DNA of 64,000 nt from Corynebacterium efficiens YS-314 (GCF_000011305.1 NC_004369.1:1240001-1304000), one strand, 5' to 3'. Shown: positions 47,086 through 56,364, numbered from the stretch's first letter. A program made the numbers and translations. Notes: generated by a model from the letters alone, not told the origin.

Positions 47086-48315
47086 ATGCCCACACCAACC
47101 ATTGACCTTGCTGGCCCCGTAGCCGGCATCGATACGCACACCGATACCCACACCGTGGCCATCGTGACCGAGACTGGTAAACATCTGGCGACCGATACCT
47201 TTCCCACCACCAGCAACGGATACCAGCAGGTCACCGAGTTCCTCTCAGCTTACAGCGTCGTAGCTGCGGGGATAGAAGGTACTAACTCCTACGGAGCTGG
47301 TCTGACCCGGCATCTTATTGGCCATGGACATGTAGTTTTCGAGGTTTTGCGTCCTACCCGTGCCCTTCGACGCCGGGATGGCAAATCAGACCCTGTTGAT
47401 GCACTCGCCGCCGCCCGGCAGGTGCTCACCGGTCAAGCACTCAGCATCCCGAAAGACACCACCGGGCCAGTGGAGTCACTGCGCATGCTCCAGATTACCC
47501 GCCATCAACTGGTCGCCACGGCGGCAAAACTATTGACTCTCATCAAGTCTCTGCTGGTCACGGCCCCCGTGACTGTTCGGCAGCGTTATGCGACGATGAC
47601 GACCACCACCCTGGTTATGACATTGTCGCGGTGCCGCCCACCCGCAGATGTCACTGATCCCGTCAATGGCACCTTAACCAGTTTGAAGAGCTTGGCTACC
47701 ACCTACAACATGCTGCGGGCGCAATGCGATGAACTCGATAACAAGATCACCGATCTGGTCGAGGTCATCAATCCCGCGATGACACAAATTTTCGGCTGCA
47801 GGGCTGTTACTGCCGCAGAATTGCTGGTGAGCCTCGGTGAGAATCCACAACGGATCCGATCACAGGCTGCGTTGGCTCATCTGTGGGGCGTTGCACCTAT
47901 CCCGGCGAGCTCAGGGCGGACGAACCGACACCGGTTAAATAGAGGGGGTGATCGCCAAGCCAACGCAGCACTGCACCGCATAGTCCTGGTCAGGATGCGT
48001 CACGATGAACGCACCAGGGACTATGTTCAACGTCGAATCAAAGAAGGGTTGTCGAAGAAAGAAATCATGCGGTGCTTAAAACGCGCCATCGTCCGAGAGA
48101 TCTATCAAGTGCTGTGTCTGGGGCGACCTGTGAGACAATCCAGTGGGTTGCGTAGCGATGAATTCAGAGCTCTGCGCTCGAAAAAAGGGCTTTCACAAAC
48201 CCAAGTCGCCAAGAAACTTGGATGCGCTCCAGCAAGAATTAGCGATATTGAAACCGGCAAGCGTCGACTATCGGAGTTGAAGTTAACCTACGAAGAATTC
48301 CTTAAAACTGCTTGA
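47086..48315 (+). CDS. IS110-family transposase with C-terminal XRE domain
   Basis: 409 aa from ATG 47086. The N-terminal DEDD RuvC-like domain has D in VAGIDTHTDTHT, E in GIEGTNSYG and D in RDGKSDPVDALA. The second domain carries the serine region WGVAPIPASSGRTNR. After residue about 350 there is a helix-turn-helix of the XRE type (ALRSKKGLSQTQVAKKLG, then RISDIETGKRRLSE), which ordinary IS110 transposases lack. The protein is identical in the second copy, so this fusion is not a local accident. The element inserts without inverted repeats and probably uses an RNA guide. Confidence 0.9.
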   Translation: MPTPTIDLAGPVAGIDTHTDTHTVAIVTETGKHLATDTFPTTSNGYQQVTEFLSAYSVVAAGIEGTNSYGAGLTRHLIGHGHVVFEVLRPTRALRRRDGKSDPVDALAAARQVLTGQALSIPKDTTGPVESLRMLQITRHQLVATAAKLLTLIKSLLVTAPVTVRQRYATMTTTTLVMTLSRCRPPADVTDPVNGTLTSLKSLATTYNMLRAQCDELDNKITDLVEVINPAMTQIFGCRAVTAAELLVSLGENPQRIRSQAALAHLWGVAPIPASSGRTNRHRLNRGGDRQANAALHRIVLVRMRHDERTRDYVQRRIKEGLSKKEIMRCLKRAIVREIYQVLCLGRPVRQSSGLRSDEFRALRSKKGLSQTQVAKKLGCAPARISDIETGKRRLSELKLTYEEFLKTA

Positions 48316-48345
48316 CACACCATAGGAGCATCACGAAGGATTTAA

Positions 48346-49242
48346 TCAGGAAGCAGATTTCAGGATAGCAGGACCACGCTCCTCAAACACCGCAGGGGCG
48401 AGATATCTGCACCAGGAATGCCGGCGCACCGTGTTATAGCGGGTACACCAGCGGAAGACGTCCCGGCGACAGAGCAACTGGTTCATGAATGTCTTGGAAT
48501 CCTGGAGGACTTCCCGCTTCAGTGCTGCGTTGAAGGACTCCGCGAGGGCGTTGTCAGCACTGGTCCCGATTGATCCCATCGACTGCTTAATCCCGAGGTC
48601 TTTACAGGCGTCCTGGAATGCGTTCGACGTATAAACACTGCCGTGGTCCGAGTGAAAAATCGCACCCTTGAGGTTTCCGCGCTGGCCCTTGGCCATCAGC
48701 AGCGCATCCTGGACCAAGCTCGTGCGCATGTGATCTGCGATAGAAAAACCCACCAACCTGCGGGAATAACAATCAATAACCGTGGCCAGGTACATATTCG
48801 ACCCATCCGCGATCGGTAGGTAGGTAATGTCCCCGACGTAGAGCTGGTTCGGCTTGTCGGCGGTGAATTTCCGACCGACAAGGTCAGGAAACACTGGTTT
48901 CTTCTGATCGGACACGGTGGTGGTGACCTTGCGTTTCTTGGTGTATCCACACAGTTTCAACGAGCGCATGATCCGGGCGACCCGCTTGTGATTCACGGGG
49001 TCATGATCTATCTGATCTTTGAGTTCGGCCGTGATCCGTTTGGCCCCGTAGCAACCATTTTCGGCGGTGAAGACAGTCGTGACCCGTGCACCGAGGATGG
49101 CGTCGGATATGAGTCGTTTTCTCCGGGCTGAGCTGCTGTTTTTCCATTTGTAATAGGAGGACCTGTTGAGTTTCAGGACTTCACATATCCGCTTAACCGA
49201 ATGGTTCTTCTGGGCGTCGTCAACGAACTGGAAGCGGATCAC
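48346..49242 (-). CDS. IS3 element b orfB (integrase), copy 1
   Basis: A 298-aa rve-type integrase. DDE residues are in LYVGDITYLP, IFHSDHGSVYTS and NALAESFNAALKRE, with an HTH_21 region (SYYKWKNSSSARRKRL) before them. GTG 49242 overlaps the orfA stop by 4 nt in the -1 frame, so expression is by coupling or by frameshifting to an OrfAB fusion. Intact. Identical to the copy at 54208-55104. Confidence 0.95.
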   Translation of the reverse strand: MIRFQFVDDAQKNHSVKRICEVLKLNRSSYYKWKNSSSARRKRLISDAILGARVTTVFTAENGCYGAKRITAELKDQIDHDPVNHKRVARIMRSLKLCGYTKKRKVTTTVSDQKKPVFPDLVGRKFTADKPNQLYVGDITYLPIADGSNMYLATVIDCYSRRLVGFSIADHMRTSLVQDALLMAKGQRGNLKGAIFHSDHGSVYTSNAFQDACKDLGIKQSMGSIGTSADNALAESFNAALKREVLQDSKTFMNQLLCRRDVFRWCTRYNTVRRHSWCRYLAPAVFEERGPAILKSAS

Positions 49243-49547
49243 CAGTTCGTCTCTTCCGCGAAATATTTGGCTGCTTTCCGCAGGATGTCACGCTCTTCGC
49301 GCAGTCGGCTGACTTCCCGTTCTAGTTGGCGGATCCGCTCAGCCTCGGTCACCGACATCGACGAGGGCGACTCCGCGGTGCCGGTTTTGGTGCGCGCACC
49401 TGTCCCGTACTTCTTTAACCAGTTATGAAGGGTAGCCCGGTTGATCCCGAGGTCAGCGGCAATGGTCTGAATCGAAGCCCCTGGGGAGTTCTCATACAAG
49501 GCGACAGCGTCGCGCTTGAACTCCTCTGTGTAGGTCTTGCTTGGCAT
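49239..49547 (-). CDS. IS3 element b orfA, copy 1
   Basis: A 102-aa helix-turn-helix protein (TYTEEFKRDAVALYENSPGA, GINRATLHNWLKKYG) with a C-terminal leucine-zipper-like coil (RIRQLEREVSRLREERDILR). It binds the element ends and provides the N-part of OrfAB. Differs from element c orfA in the linker, where it is five residues longer. Confidence 0.93.
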   Translation of the reverse strand: MPSKTYTEEFKRDAVALYENSPGASIQTIAADLGINRATLHNWLKKYGTGARTKTGTAESPSSMSVTEAERIRQLEREVSRLREERDILRKAAKYFAEETNW

Positions 49548-49999
49548 GGTGGCAGATTACCTTTCCCAGCATCATGCTGGCATCAGGGTGTCTACCATCC
49601 GGGGGTCAGGTCCCACCTCGAAGTCCCGGTCGACCAGATCCACTGGACAATCACCGGCATCTGCGCTGCGTGTGGAGGGTTTCTTCTTCCTTCGTCGGAT
49701 CCCTCTAAGCCCTTCGATCGCCATGAGTCGTTCCACGGTGCAGCGGGCAACATGGCCAAGGTGGCCTTCACGGTTGATCGCCGCCCACATTTTACGAACC
49801 CCGTAACAGGAATAGTTATCCTCGAAAATTTGATGCAACGACTGGCTGATCTGTTTATCCCGGATAGATCTGGCTGATGCTGGCCTGGATTTGAAAGCGT
49901 AATAGGTGCTCAGGGCAATTTTCGCAGACGTATTGCGTAACGCCCGCACGATTGGCTCGACCCCGAATTGAGCACGGTAGGTGTCAATGAATTTGACGA

Positions 50000-50311
50000 T
50001 TATTTGTGTGGGCGGTCGAGCTCCGCCGCGAAAAAAGCTGAGGCTTTCTTGAGGATGTCGTTGGCGCGTTTGGCTTCTGCTAGTTCTGCCCTTAGCCTGC
50101 GGTTTTCAGCTTCGAGGTCAACGGATTGTGCTGGGGTGTCCAGGCCGGTGTCTTTGTGCTTGCGGACCCAGACACGCAGTGCTTCTTTCGAGACGCCGAG
50201 TTCGTCAGCGACTCTCCTGACGGCCCCGTGGGCGGTGTCGGGATTAGCTTGGGCGTGGATGACGAGTTCGACGGCGCGTTGTTTAAGTTCGTCGGTGTAT
50301 TTGATGGGCAT
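50000..50311 (-). CDS. IS3 element a orfA
   Basis: A 103-aa HTH_Tnp_1 protein (YTDELKQRAVELVIHAQANP, LGVSKEALRVWVRKHK) with a C-terminal coil (LEAENRRLRAELAEAKRAND). The start of its element, which reads leftward, lies about 50 bp further right. It is intact, while its orfB is interrupted. Confidence 0.9.
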   Translation of the reverse strand: MPIKYTDELKQRAVELVIHAQANPDTAHGAVRRVADELGVSKEALRVWVRKHKDTGLDTPAQSVDLEAENRRLRAELAEAKRANDILKKASAFFAAELDRPHK

Positions 50312-51435
50312 GCGAGGGTTTCCTTTTCCAATTTCCTACCCTCCATTAAACCCGGGGCATAACATGATCAATCGGCACGCCCATCATGCCCATGGCTGGT
50401 TGGACTGCCAAAACATCCTGAAAACGCTGGGCGGGAAAAGCCGCAGCGGGTTGGAACAGGCCTGCCAAGAGCTTCTTGATGCTGATCTGTACCCGACGTA
50501 TTCGGTGATCAAAAAGCTGCAGTCATCGATTATCACCAACCGCGATACCCACAAACGCAGCGTTGCTGGATCTGCGCCGACGCCGGCTCCTGATCTGGTG
50601 AAACCACAACCAGTCCAGGATCTGGATACGGGTGTGTTTCTGCGCTCATCCAGCGCCTATGAGGTCGATGATATTCCGTCTTTGTCTTTTGATGATGAGC
50701 AGGAGGGCAACCAGTGACACTGTTTAATGATGATGATCACGCGTTGTTTCGCAGTCTGCGGGCCAGTAGCTTGGCTAGGGCCTTTGAAGAGATCGTCACC
50801 GCCAACATCGATGACGATAATCCTGATGTGCTAACCCCGGAGGAGGCGTTTCGGTTGGCTGGCCAGCAGGTGGCCAGGGATCGAGAGGCTAAACGTATTT
50901 CCGAGGCGATTAGGAAAGCGAGGTTTCCTATTATGGATGCCTCGATCGCGGAAATTCGCTATGAACAGGGTCGAAATCTTAATCCGATGACGATGAAGCG
51001 TCTGGGTAATCATGATTGGGGTGCAGATCCGACCAACTTGTTGATCTTGTCGCCGACGGGGTCCGGGAAGACGTATCTGACCTGTGCGGTGGGGATTTCT
51101 GCGTGCCATAACGGCTATTCGGTGGCGTATTGGCGCATGGATGATCTGGCTAGGCGTTTGGCGGTCACTCGGATCGACACGTTGGAACACGAGGACATGC
51201 TGGCAGGCTTGTTTGGTGTTGATGTGTTGATTCTGGATGATTTTCTCACCGTGGGTGTTGATGAACGCACTGCAAGTGACCTGTTTGCGATTCTAGCGAA
51301 TCGGGAGAATATTCACGCAACGATCATCGGGTCGCAGTCGACTCCGGGGCATTGGTTGGATGTGTTACCGGATAAGAACTCCGGGGATTCCATTGTCAGG
51401 GCCCGACCCCCGGATGGTGGACACGGAGGATTTAA

Positions 51436-52332
51436 TCAGGAAGCAGATTTCAGGATAGCAGGACCGCGCTCTTCAAACACCGCAGGCGCGAGATATTTAC
51501 ACCAGGAATGTCTGCGTACCGTGTTGTAACGAGTACACCAGCGGAAAACATCCCGTCGGCAGATCAACTGGTTTATGAATGTCTTGGAATCCTGAAGAAC
51601 TTCCCGCTTCATCGCGGCATTGAAGGACTCGGCCAAAGCATTATCCGCACTGGTTCCAATTGATCCCATCGACTGCCTGATCCCCAGGTCTTTACAGGCG
51701 CCCTGGAATGCATGAGAGGTATACACGCTCCCGTGATCCGAATGAAAGATCGCCCCCTTCAAGTCTCCACGCTGGCCCTTAGCCATGGTCAGTGCATCCT
51801 GGACCAAGCTGGTGCGCATATGATCTGCGATGGAAAAGCCCACCAACCTGCGGGAATAACAGTCAATGACCGTAGCCAGGTACATATTCGACCCGTCCGC
51901 GATCGGCAGGTAGGTAATGTCCCCGACATAGAGCTGGTTAGGCTTGTCGGCGGTGAATTTCCGACCGACAAGGTCAGGGAACACTGGTTTCTTCTGATCT
52001 GACACGGTGGTGGTGACCTTGCGCTTCTTGGTGTAGCCAAACAGTTTGAGTTCACGCATGACCCGCGCAACTCGCTTGTGGTTCACGGGGGTTTGATCGG
52101 CCTGGTCCTTGAGTTCGGCCGTGATCCGTTTGGCCCCATAACAACCCTTTTCGGCGGTGAAGACCGTCTTGACCCGGGCACCGAGGAGGGCGTCAGAGAT
52201 AAGTCGTTTTCTCCGGGCTGAGCTGCTGTTTTTCCATTTGTAATAGGAGGACCTGTTGAGTTTCAGCACCTCGCATAACCGCTTAACCGAATGGTTTTTC
52301 TGGGCGTCATCAACGAACCGGAAGCGGATCAC
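51436..52332 (-). CDS. IS3 element c orfB, copy 1
   Basis: A 298-aa integrase, intact, DDE residues as in element b (YVGDITYLP, FHSDHGSVYTS, ALAESFNAAMKRE). It has the same protein sequence as the copy at 58475-59371, but four synonymous differences are packed in the codons for DLVGR, where this copy carries the element b bases. Confidence 0.95.
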   Translation of the reverse strand: MIRFRFVDDAQKNHSVKRLCEVLKLNRSSYYKWKNSSSARRKRLISDALLGARVKTVFTAEKGCYGAKRITAELKDQADQTPVNHKRVARVMRELKLFGYTKKRKVTTTVSDQKKPVFPDLVGRKFTADKPNQLYVGDITYLPIADGSNMYLATVIDCYSRRLVGFSIADHMRTSLVQDALTMAKGQRGDLKGAIFHSDHGSVYTSHAFQGACKDLGIRQSMGSIGTSADNALAESFNAAMKREVLQDSKTFINQLICRRDVFRWCTRYNTVRRHSWCKYLAPAVFEERGPAILKSAS

Positions 52333-52622
52333 CAGTTCGTCTCTTCCGCGAAATATTTAGCGGCCTTCCGCAGGATATCGCGCTCTTCTCTCAGTCGGCT
52401 AACTTCCCGTTCCAGCTGGCGGATCCGCTCAGCCTCAGTCACCGAGGCTGGTGAAGGCGTTTCGCTGGGAGTTGCGGTGCCGTATTTTTTTACCCAGTTC
52501 GCTAACGTGGCGCGATTGATCCCAAGGTCAGTGGCGATGGTCTGAATCGAAGCCCCCGGGGAGTTCTCATACAAGGCGACGGCGTCGCGCTTGAACTCCT
52601 CTGTGTAGGTCTTGCTTGGCAT
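52329..52622 (-). CDS. IS3 element c orfA, copy 1
   Basis: A 97-aa HTH protein, nearly identical to element b orfA except for a shorter linker (KKYGTATPSETPSPASVTEA). GTG of orfB overlaps its stop by 4 nt. Confidence 0.93.
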   Translation of the reverse strand: MPSKTYTEEFKRDAVALYENSPGASIQTIATDLGINRATLANWVKKYGTATPSETPSPASVTEAERIRQLEREVSRLREERDILRKAAKYFAEETNW

Positions 52623-52910
52623 GGTGGCAGATTACCTTTCTGTCCCAGAATGTTGGGATGTTAGGTGTCTACCAAACGGGGGTCAGGTCCTCAACCGTTT
52701 ATCGAGATCGTCTCGCAAGATCACCTTAGGCACGGTGGATATGCGTGAGATCACCAGTCGGGAGCGGATCGCTGCCCACGATGGTCAGTAGCTAAAAGCA
52801 CGGCCCTGTCCCTGATGCTGGCGGGTTTCCTGTTTTTGAGGGAGCCTGCCGGTACCACGGGATCAGAACGCAGTACCAGTGCTCCGGAATTGCAGTACCA
52901 TTTCACCCCA

Positions 52911-52927
52911 TTTGGCAGGTGCCAAAT
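52911..52927. other. IS21 head-to-tail junction with 2-bp spacer
   Basis: TTTGGCA-GG-TGCCAAAT: the right end of IS21 copy A (ends 52917) and the left end of copy B (starts 52920) are separated only by GG. Such tandem junctions are the reactive intermediate described for IS21. Confidence 0.92.
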
Positions 52928-53902
52928 GGGGTTTTGGGGTACCGGGATTCCGGGGATCGTGGTACCCCATTCTGATCCAGTGGTACCGCAGGTAGAAATA
53001 AAGGTGGCGGCTACAGCACATCCGCTGATAGCCGTGACACGCCCCCTTACTTCCATGGAGGAACCATGGCTTCTACCCGGGACATCATCACCGCAGTCCT
53101 ATTCGGTGATTCCTATACCACCATCAGCACCAGGCTGAAATGCTCGCGCAGAGACATCTCCGCAGCGCATAAGCTCATCGACGCCCATCAGATCACGCTG
53201 CACTCACTGAGCCAGATCACCGATGAGGAACTCGAGGAGTGGAAAAATCCCCTCCGTGGGCTGCCGCAAGAATCGAAGTACCTGGCACCAGACTTTGCCA
53301 CCACCTTGCACCGGCTGAAAACCAATCCGCATCACACCCTCCTGCTGGACTGGCGCTACTACCTCGTCGAAGCAGGCAGTGCAGCTAAACAGCCCTATTC
53401 CTACTCGCATTACTGCCAGCGTTTCCATGCCTATGTCGACGCCCATGACCTCTACCGCACGCTGCATCACCAGCCAGGACGCACGATGCAGGTTGATTGG
53501 GCAGGCGATACCATCAAGATCACCGACCGGATCACCGGCCAGGCACGCAAGGTGCATTTCTTCACCGCGGTTTTGCCGTACTCATCGATGATGTATGTCC
53601 ACCCCAGTTTCACCATGGATATCAAGGCCTGGCTGAATTGCCATATCGCTGCACTGCGCTACTTCGGCGGGGCCCCGTTTGTCCTGGTCCCTGACAATGA
53701 CACCGCAGCGATCTACCGGCCGAAGAAAAACGACCCCGCCCGTGCCGTGAGTGCTGAGTATGAAGCATTGGCCAAGTTCTACAACACTGCCGTGATGCCG
53801 ACTGATGTCCGAGCCCCGAAACAAAAGGCCGGGGTGGGACCTGACCCCCGGATGGTAGACACCCTGATGCCAGCATGATGCTGGGAAAGGTAATCTGCCA
53901 CC

Positions 53903-54211
53903 ATGCCAAGCAAGACCTACACAGAGGAGTTCAAGCGCGACGCTGTCGCCTTGTATGAGAACTCCCCAGGGGCTTCGATTCAGACCATTGCCGCTGACCT
54001 CGGGATCAACCGGGCTACCCTTCATAACTGGTTAAAGAAGTACGGGACAGGTGCGCGCACCAAAACCGGCACCGCGGAGTCGCCCTCGTCGATGTCGGTG
54101 ACCGAGGCTGAGCGGATCCGCCAACTAGAACGGGAAGTCAGCCGACTGCGCGAAGAGCGTGACATCCTGCGGAAAGCAGCCAAATATTTCGCGGAAGAGA
54201 CGAACTGGTGA
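53903..54211 (+). CDS. IS3 element b orfA, copy 2
   Basis: A 102-aa HTH protein identical to the one encoded at 49239-49547; intact, and overlaps its orfB by 4 nt. Confidence 0.93.
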   Translation: MPSKTYTEEFKRDAVALYENSPGASIQTIAADLGINRATLHNWLKKYGTGARTKTGTAESPSSMSVTEAERIRQLEREVSRLREERDILRKAAKYFAEETNW

Positions 54212-55104
54212 TCCGCTTCCAGTTCGTTGACGACGCCCAGAAGAACCATTCGGTTAAGCGGATATGTGAAGTCCTGAAACTCAACAGGTCCTCCTATTAC
54301 AAATGGAAAAACAGCAGCTCAGCCCGGAGAAAACGACTCATATCCGACGCCATCCTCGGTGCACGGGTCACGACTGTCTTCACCGCCGAAAATGGTTGCT
54401 ACGGGGCCAAACGGATCACGGCCGAACTCAAAGATCAGATAGATCATGACCCCGTGAATCACAAGCGGGTCGCCCGGATCATGCGCTCGTTGAAACTGTG
54501 TGGATACACCAAGAAACGCAAGGTCACCACCACCGTGTCCGATCAGAAGAAACCAGTGTTTCCTGACCTTGTCGGTCGGAAATTCACCGCCGACAAGCCG
54601 AACCAGCTCTACGTCGGGGACATTACCTACCTACCGATCGCGGATGGGTCGAATATGTACCTGGCCACGGTTATTGATTGTTATTCCCGCAGGTTGGTGG
54701 GTTTTTCTATCGCAGATCACATGCGCACGAGCTTGGTCCAGGATGCGCTGCTGATGGCCAAGGGCCAGCGCGGAAACCTCAAGGGTGCGATTTTTCACTC
54801 GGACCACGGCAGTGTTTATACGTCGAACGCATTCCAGGACGCCTGTAAAGACCTCGGGATTAAGCAGTCGATGGGATCAATCGGGACCAGTGCTGACAAC
54901 GCCCTCGCGGAGTCCTTCAACGCAGCACTGAAGCGGGAAGTCCTCCAGGATTCCAAGACATTCATGAACCAGTTGCTCTGTCGCCGGGACGTCTTCCGCT
55001 GGTGTACCCGCTATAACACGGTGCGCCGGCATTCCTGGTGCAGATATCTCGCCCCTGCGGTGTTTGAGGAGCGTGGTCCTGCTATCCTGAAATCTGCTTC
55101 CTGA
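54208..55104 (+). CDS. IS3 element b orfB, copy 2
   Basis: A 298-aa integrase identical to the one encoded at 48346-49242; intact. Its stop is 14 bp before the boundary of the IS110 insertion. Confidence 0.95.
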   Translation: MIRFQFVDDAQKNHSVKRICEVLKLNRSSYYKWKNSSSARRKRLISDAILGARVTTVFTAENGCYGAKRITAELKDQIDHDPVNHKRVARIMRSLKLCGYTKKRKVTTTVSDQKKPVFPDLVGRKFTADKPNQLYVGDITYLPIADGSNMYLATVIDCYSRRLVGFSIADHMRTSLVQDALLMAKGQRGNLKGAIFHSDHGSVYTSNAFQDACKDLGIKQSMGSIGTSADNALAESFNAALKREVLQDSKTFMNQLLCRRDVFRWCTRYNTVRRHSWCRYLAPAVFEERGPAILKSAS

Positions 55105-55134
55105 TTAAATCCTTCGTGATGCTCCTATGGTGTG

Positions 55135-56364
55135 TCAAGCAGTTTTAAGGAATTCTTCGTAGGTTAACTTCAACTCCGATAGTCGACGCTTGCCGGTTTC
55201 AATATCGCTAATTCTTGCTGGAGCGCATCCAAGTTTCTTGGCGACTTGGGTTTGTGAAAGCCCTTTTTTCGAGCGCAGAGCTCTGAATTCATCGCTACGC
55301 AACCCACTGGATTGTCTCACAGGTCGCCCCAGACACAGCACTTGATAGATCTCTCGGACGATGGCGCGTTTTAAGCACCGCATGATTTCTTTCTTCGACA
55401 ACCCTTCTTTGATTCGACGTTGAACATAGTCCCTGGTGCGTTCATCGTGACGCATCCTGACCAGGACTATGCGGTGCAGTGCTGCGTTGGCTTGGCGATC
55501 ACCCCCTCTATTTAACCGGTGTCGGTTCGTCCGCCCTGAGCTCGCCGGGATAGGTGCAACGCCCCACAGATGAGCCAACGCAGCCTGTGATCGGATCCGT
55601 TGTGGATTCTCACCGAGGCTCACCAGCAATTCTGCGGCAGTAACAGCCCTGCAGCCGAAAATTTGTGTCATCGCGGGATTGATGACCTCGACCAGATCGG
55701 TGATCTTGTTATCGAGTTCATCGCATTGCGCCCGCAGCATGTTGTAGGTGGTAGCCAAGCTCTTCAAACTGGTTAAGGTGCCATTGACGGGATCAGTGAC
55801 ATCTGCGGGTGGGCGGCACCGCGACAATGTCATAACCAGGGTGGTGGTCGTCATCGTCGCATAACGCTGCCGAACAGTCACGGGGGCCGTGACCAGCAGA
55901 GACTTGATGAGAGTCAATAGTTTTGCCGCCGTGGCGACCAGTTGATGGCGGGTAATCTGGAGCATGCGCAGTGACTCCACTGGCCCGGTGGTGTCTTTCG
56001 GGATGCTGAGTGCTTGACCGGTGAGCACCTGCCGGGCGGCGGCGAGTGCATCAACAGGGTCTGATTTGCCATCCCGGCGTCGAAGGGCACGGGTAGGACG
56101 CAAAACCTCGAAAACTACATGTCCATGGCCAATAAGATGCCGGGTCAGACCAGCTCCGTAGGAGTTAGTACCTTCTATCCCCGCAGCTACGACGCTGTAA
56201 GCTGAGAGGAACTCGGTGACCTGCTGGTATCCGTTGCTGGTGGTGGGAAAGGTATCGGTCGCCAGATGTTTACCAGTCTCGGTCACGATGGCCACGGTGT
56301 GGGTATCGGTGTGCGTATCGATGCCGGCTACGGGGCCAGCAAGGTCAATGGTTGGTGTGGGCAT
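55135..56364 (-). CDS. IS110-family transposase with C-terminal XRE domain, copy 2
   Basis: 409 aa from ATG 56364, identical to the protein encoded at 47086-48315, including the C-terminal helix-turn-helix. Confidence 0.9.
   Translation of the reverse strand: MPTPTIDLAGPVAGIDTHTDTHTVAIVTETGKHLATDTFPTTSNGYQQVTEFLSAYSVVAAGIEGTNSYGAGLTRHLIGHGHVVFEVLRPTRALRRRDGKSDPVDALAAARQVLTGQALSIPKDTTGPVESLRMLQITRHQLVATAAKLLTLIKSLLVTAPVTVRQRYATMTTTTLVMTLSRCRPPADVTDPVNGTLTSLKSLATTYNMLRAQCDELDNKITDLVEVINPAMTQIFGCRAVTAAELLVSLGENPQRIRSQAALAHLWGVAPIPASSGRTNRHRLNRGGDRQANAALHRIVLVRMRHDERTRDYVQRRIKEGLSKKEIMRCLKRAIVREIYQVLCLGRPVRQSSGLRSDEFRALRSKKGLSQTQVAKKLGCAPARISDIETGKRRLSELKLTYEEFLKTA

Larger units (their letters stand above)
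46814..48331 (+). mobile_element. IS110-family insertion, copy 1
   Basis: The 1518-bp segment was limited by comparing IS3 element b with its relative IS3 element c, which lacks it. It has no inverted repeats, as usual for IS110. About 270 bp precede the transposase start and only about 16 bp follow the stop. ATAGGAGC occurs at 46954 and again at 48322. Confidence 0.85.
46791..49613 (-). mobile_element. IS3 element b carrying an IS110, copy in IS21-A
   Basis: 2823 bp, ends GGACCTGACCCCCGG and the complement of GGGCCCGACCCCCGG, with 3-bp duplication GTG (CAC on the plus strand at 46788 and 49614). The IS110 sits in the short 3' non-coding end of the IS3, so orfA and orfB stay intact. The same unit occurs in inverse orientation at 53837-56659. 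Confidence 0.95.
46269..49999 (-). pseudogene. IS3 element a orfB, interrupted
   Basis: The integrase part of an IS3-type transposase, split into a 5' part (about 49617-49999) and a 3' part (46269-46787). The join reads DRDFEV-DAPNKLWVADITY with GTG duplicated. The DDE residues are in WVADITYIS, LIHHSDRGVQY and DNAMAEALNSVFKAE. The 5' end overlaps orfA in the -1 frame, as expected for frameshift expression. Inactive because of the nested composite. Confidence 0.88.
46228..50364 (-). mobile_element. IS3-family element a, inside istA of copy A
   Basis: Ends TGTCAAGCCCCGGGTTT and the complement of TGTTATGCCCCGGGTTT, with 3-bp duplication TGA (46225-46227, 50365-50367). It is 1311 bp once the nested composite at 46791-49613 is removed. 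It is absent from copy B of the IS21, so it came in after the IS21 copies separated or was lost from one. Confidence 0.9.
44928..50717 (+). pseudogene. istA: istA transposase, copy A, interrupted
   Basis: An IS21-type DDE transposase of 549 aa once the insertion is removed (44928-46227 joined to 50368-50717). Catalytic residues lie in MQVDWAGDTIKI, VLVPDNDTAA and KAGVERSVQI. An IS3 element with TGA target duplication splits it after TTTVIEMM. It is not functional as it stands, although a long N-terminal part could still be made. The stop overlaps the istB GTG by 4 nt. Confidence 0.93.
51399..52690 (-). mobile_element. IS3 element c, copy in IS21-A
   Basis: 1292 bp, ends GGACCTGACCCCCG and the complement of GGGCCCGACCCCCGG, with 3-bp duplication TCA (51396-51398, 52691-52693). 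It is a close relative of element b without the IS110. The other copy is at 58117-59408 in the opposite orientation. Confidence 0.95.
50714..52791 (+). pseudogene. istB: istB ATPase helper, copy A, interrupted
   Basis: The IS21 helper ATPase, 260 aa when restored (50714-51398 joined to 52694-52791). Walker A is LSPTGSGKTYL and Walker B VDVLILDDFL. GTG 50714 overlaps the istA stop. IS3 element c with TCA duplication splits it near the C-terminus, after KNSGDSIV, so the ATPase core is still encoded but the last 32 residues are lost. Confidence 0.92.
44782..52917 (+). mobile_element. IS21-family element, copy A, with three nested insertions
   Basis: Ends TGCCAAATGGGGT at both termini, with further internal repeats such as GTGGTACC and ATTCCGG, as usual for IS21. 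Without its insertions it is 2701 bp, exactly the same as copy B. Its istA carries an IS3 (46228-50364), which itself holds an IS3::IS110 composite, and its istB carries another IS3 (51399-52690). It truncates the helicase gene on the left and is joined to copy B through GG on the right. Confidence 0.93.

Noticed and set aside
53066..53878. A 270-aa IstA-like protein ending in GPDPRMVDTLMPA, and a similar chimera at 56576-57541
   Set aside because: These frames cross the boundaries of the nested IS3 element; they are junction artefacts of the interrupted istA.
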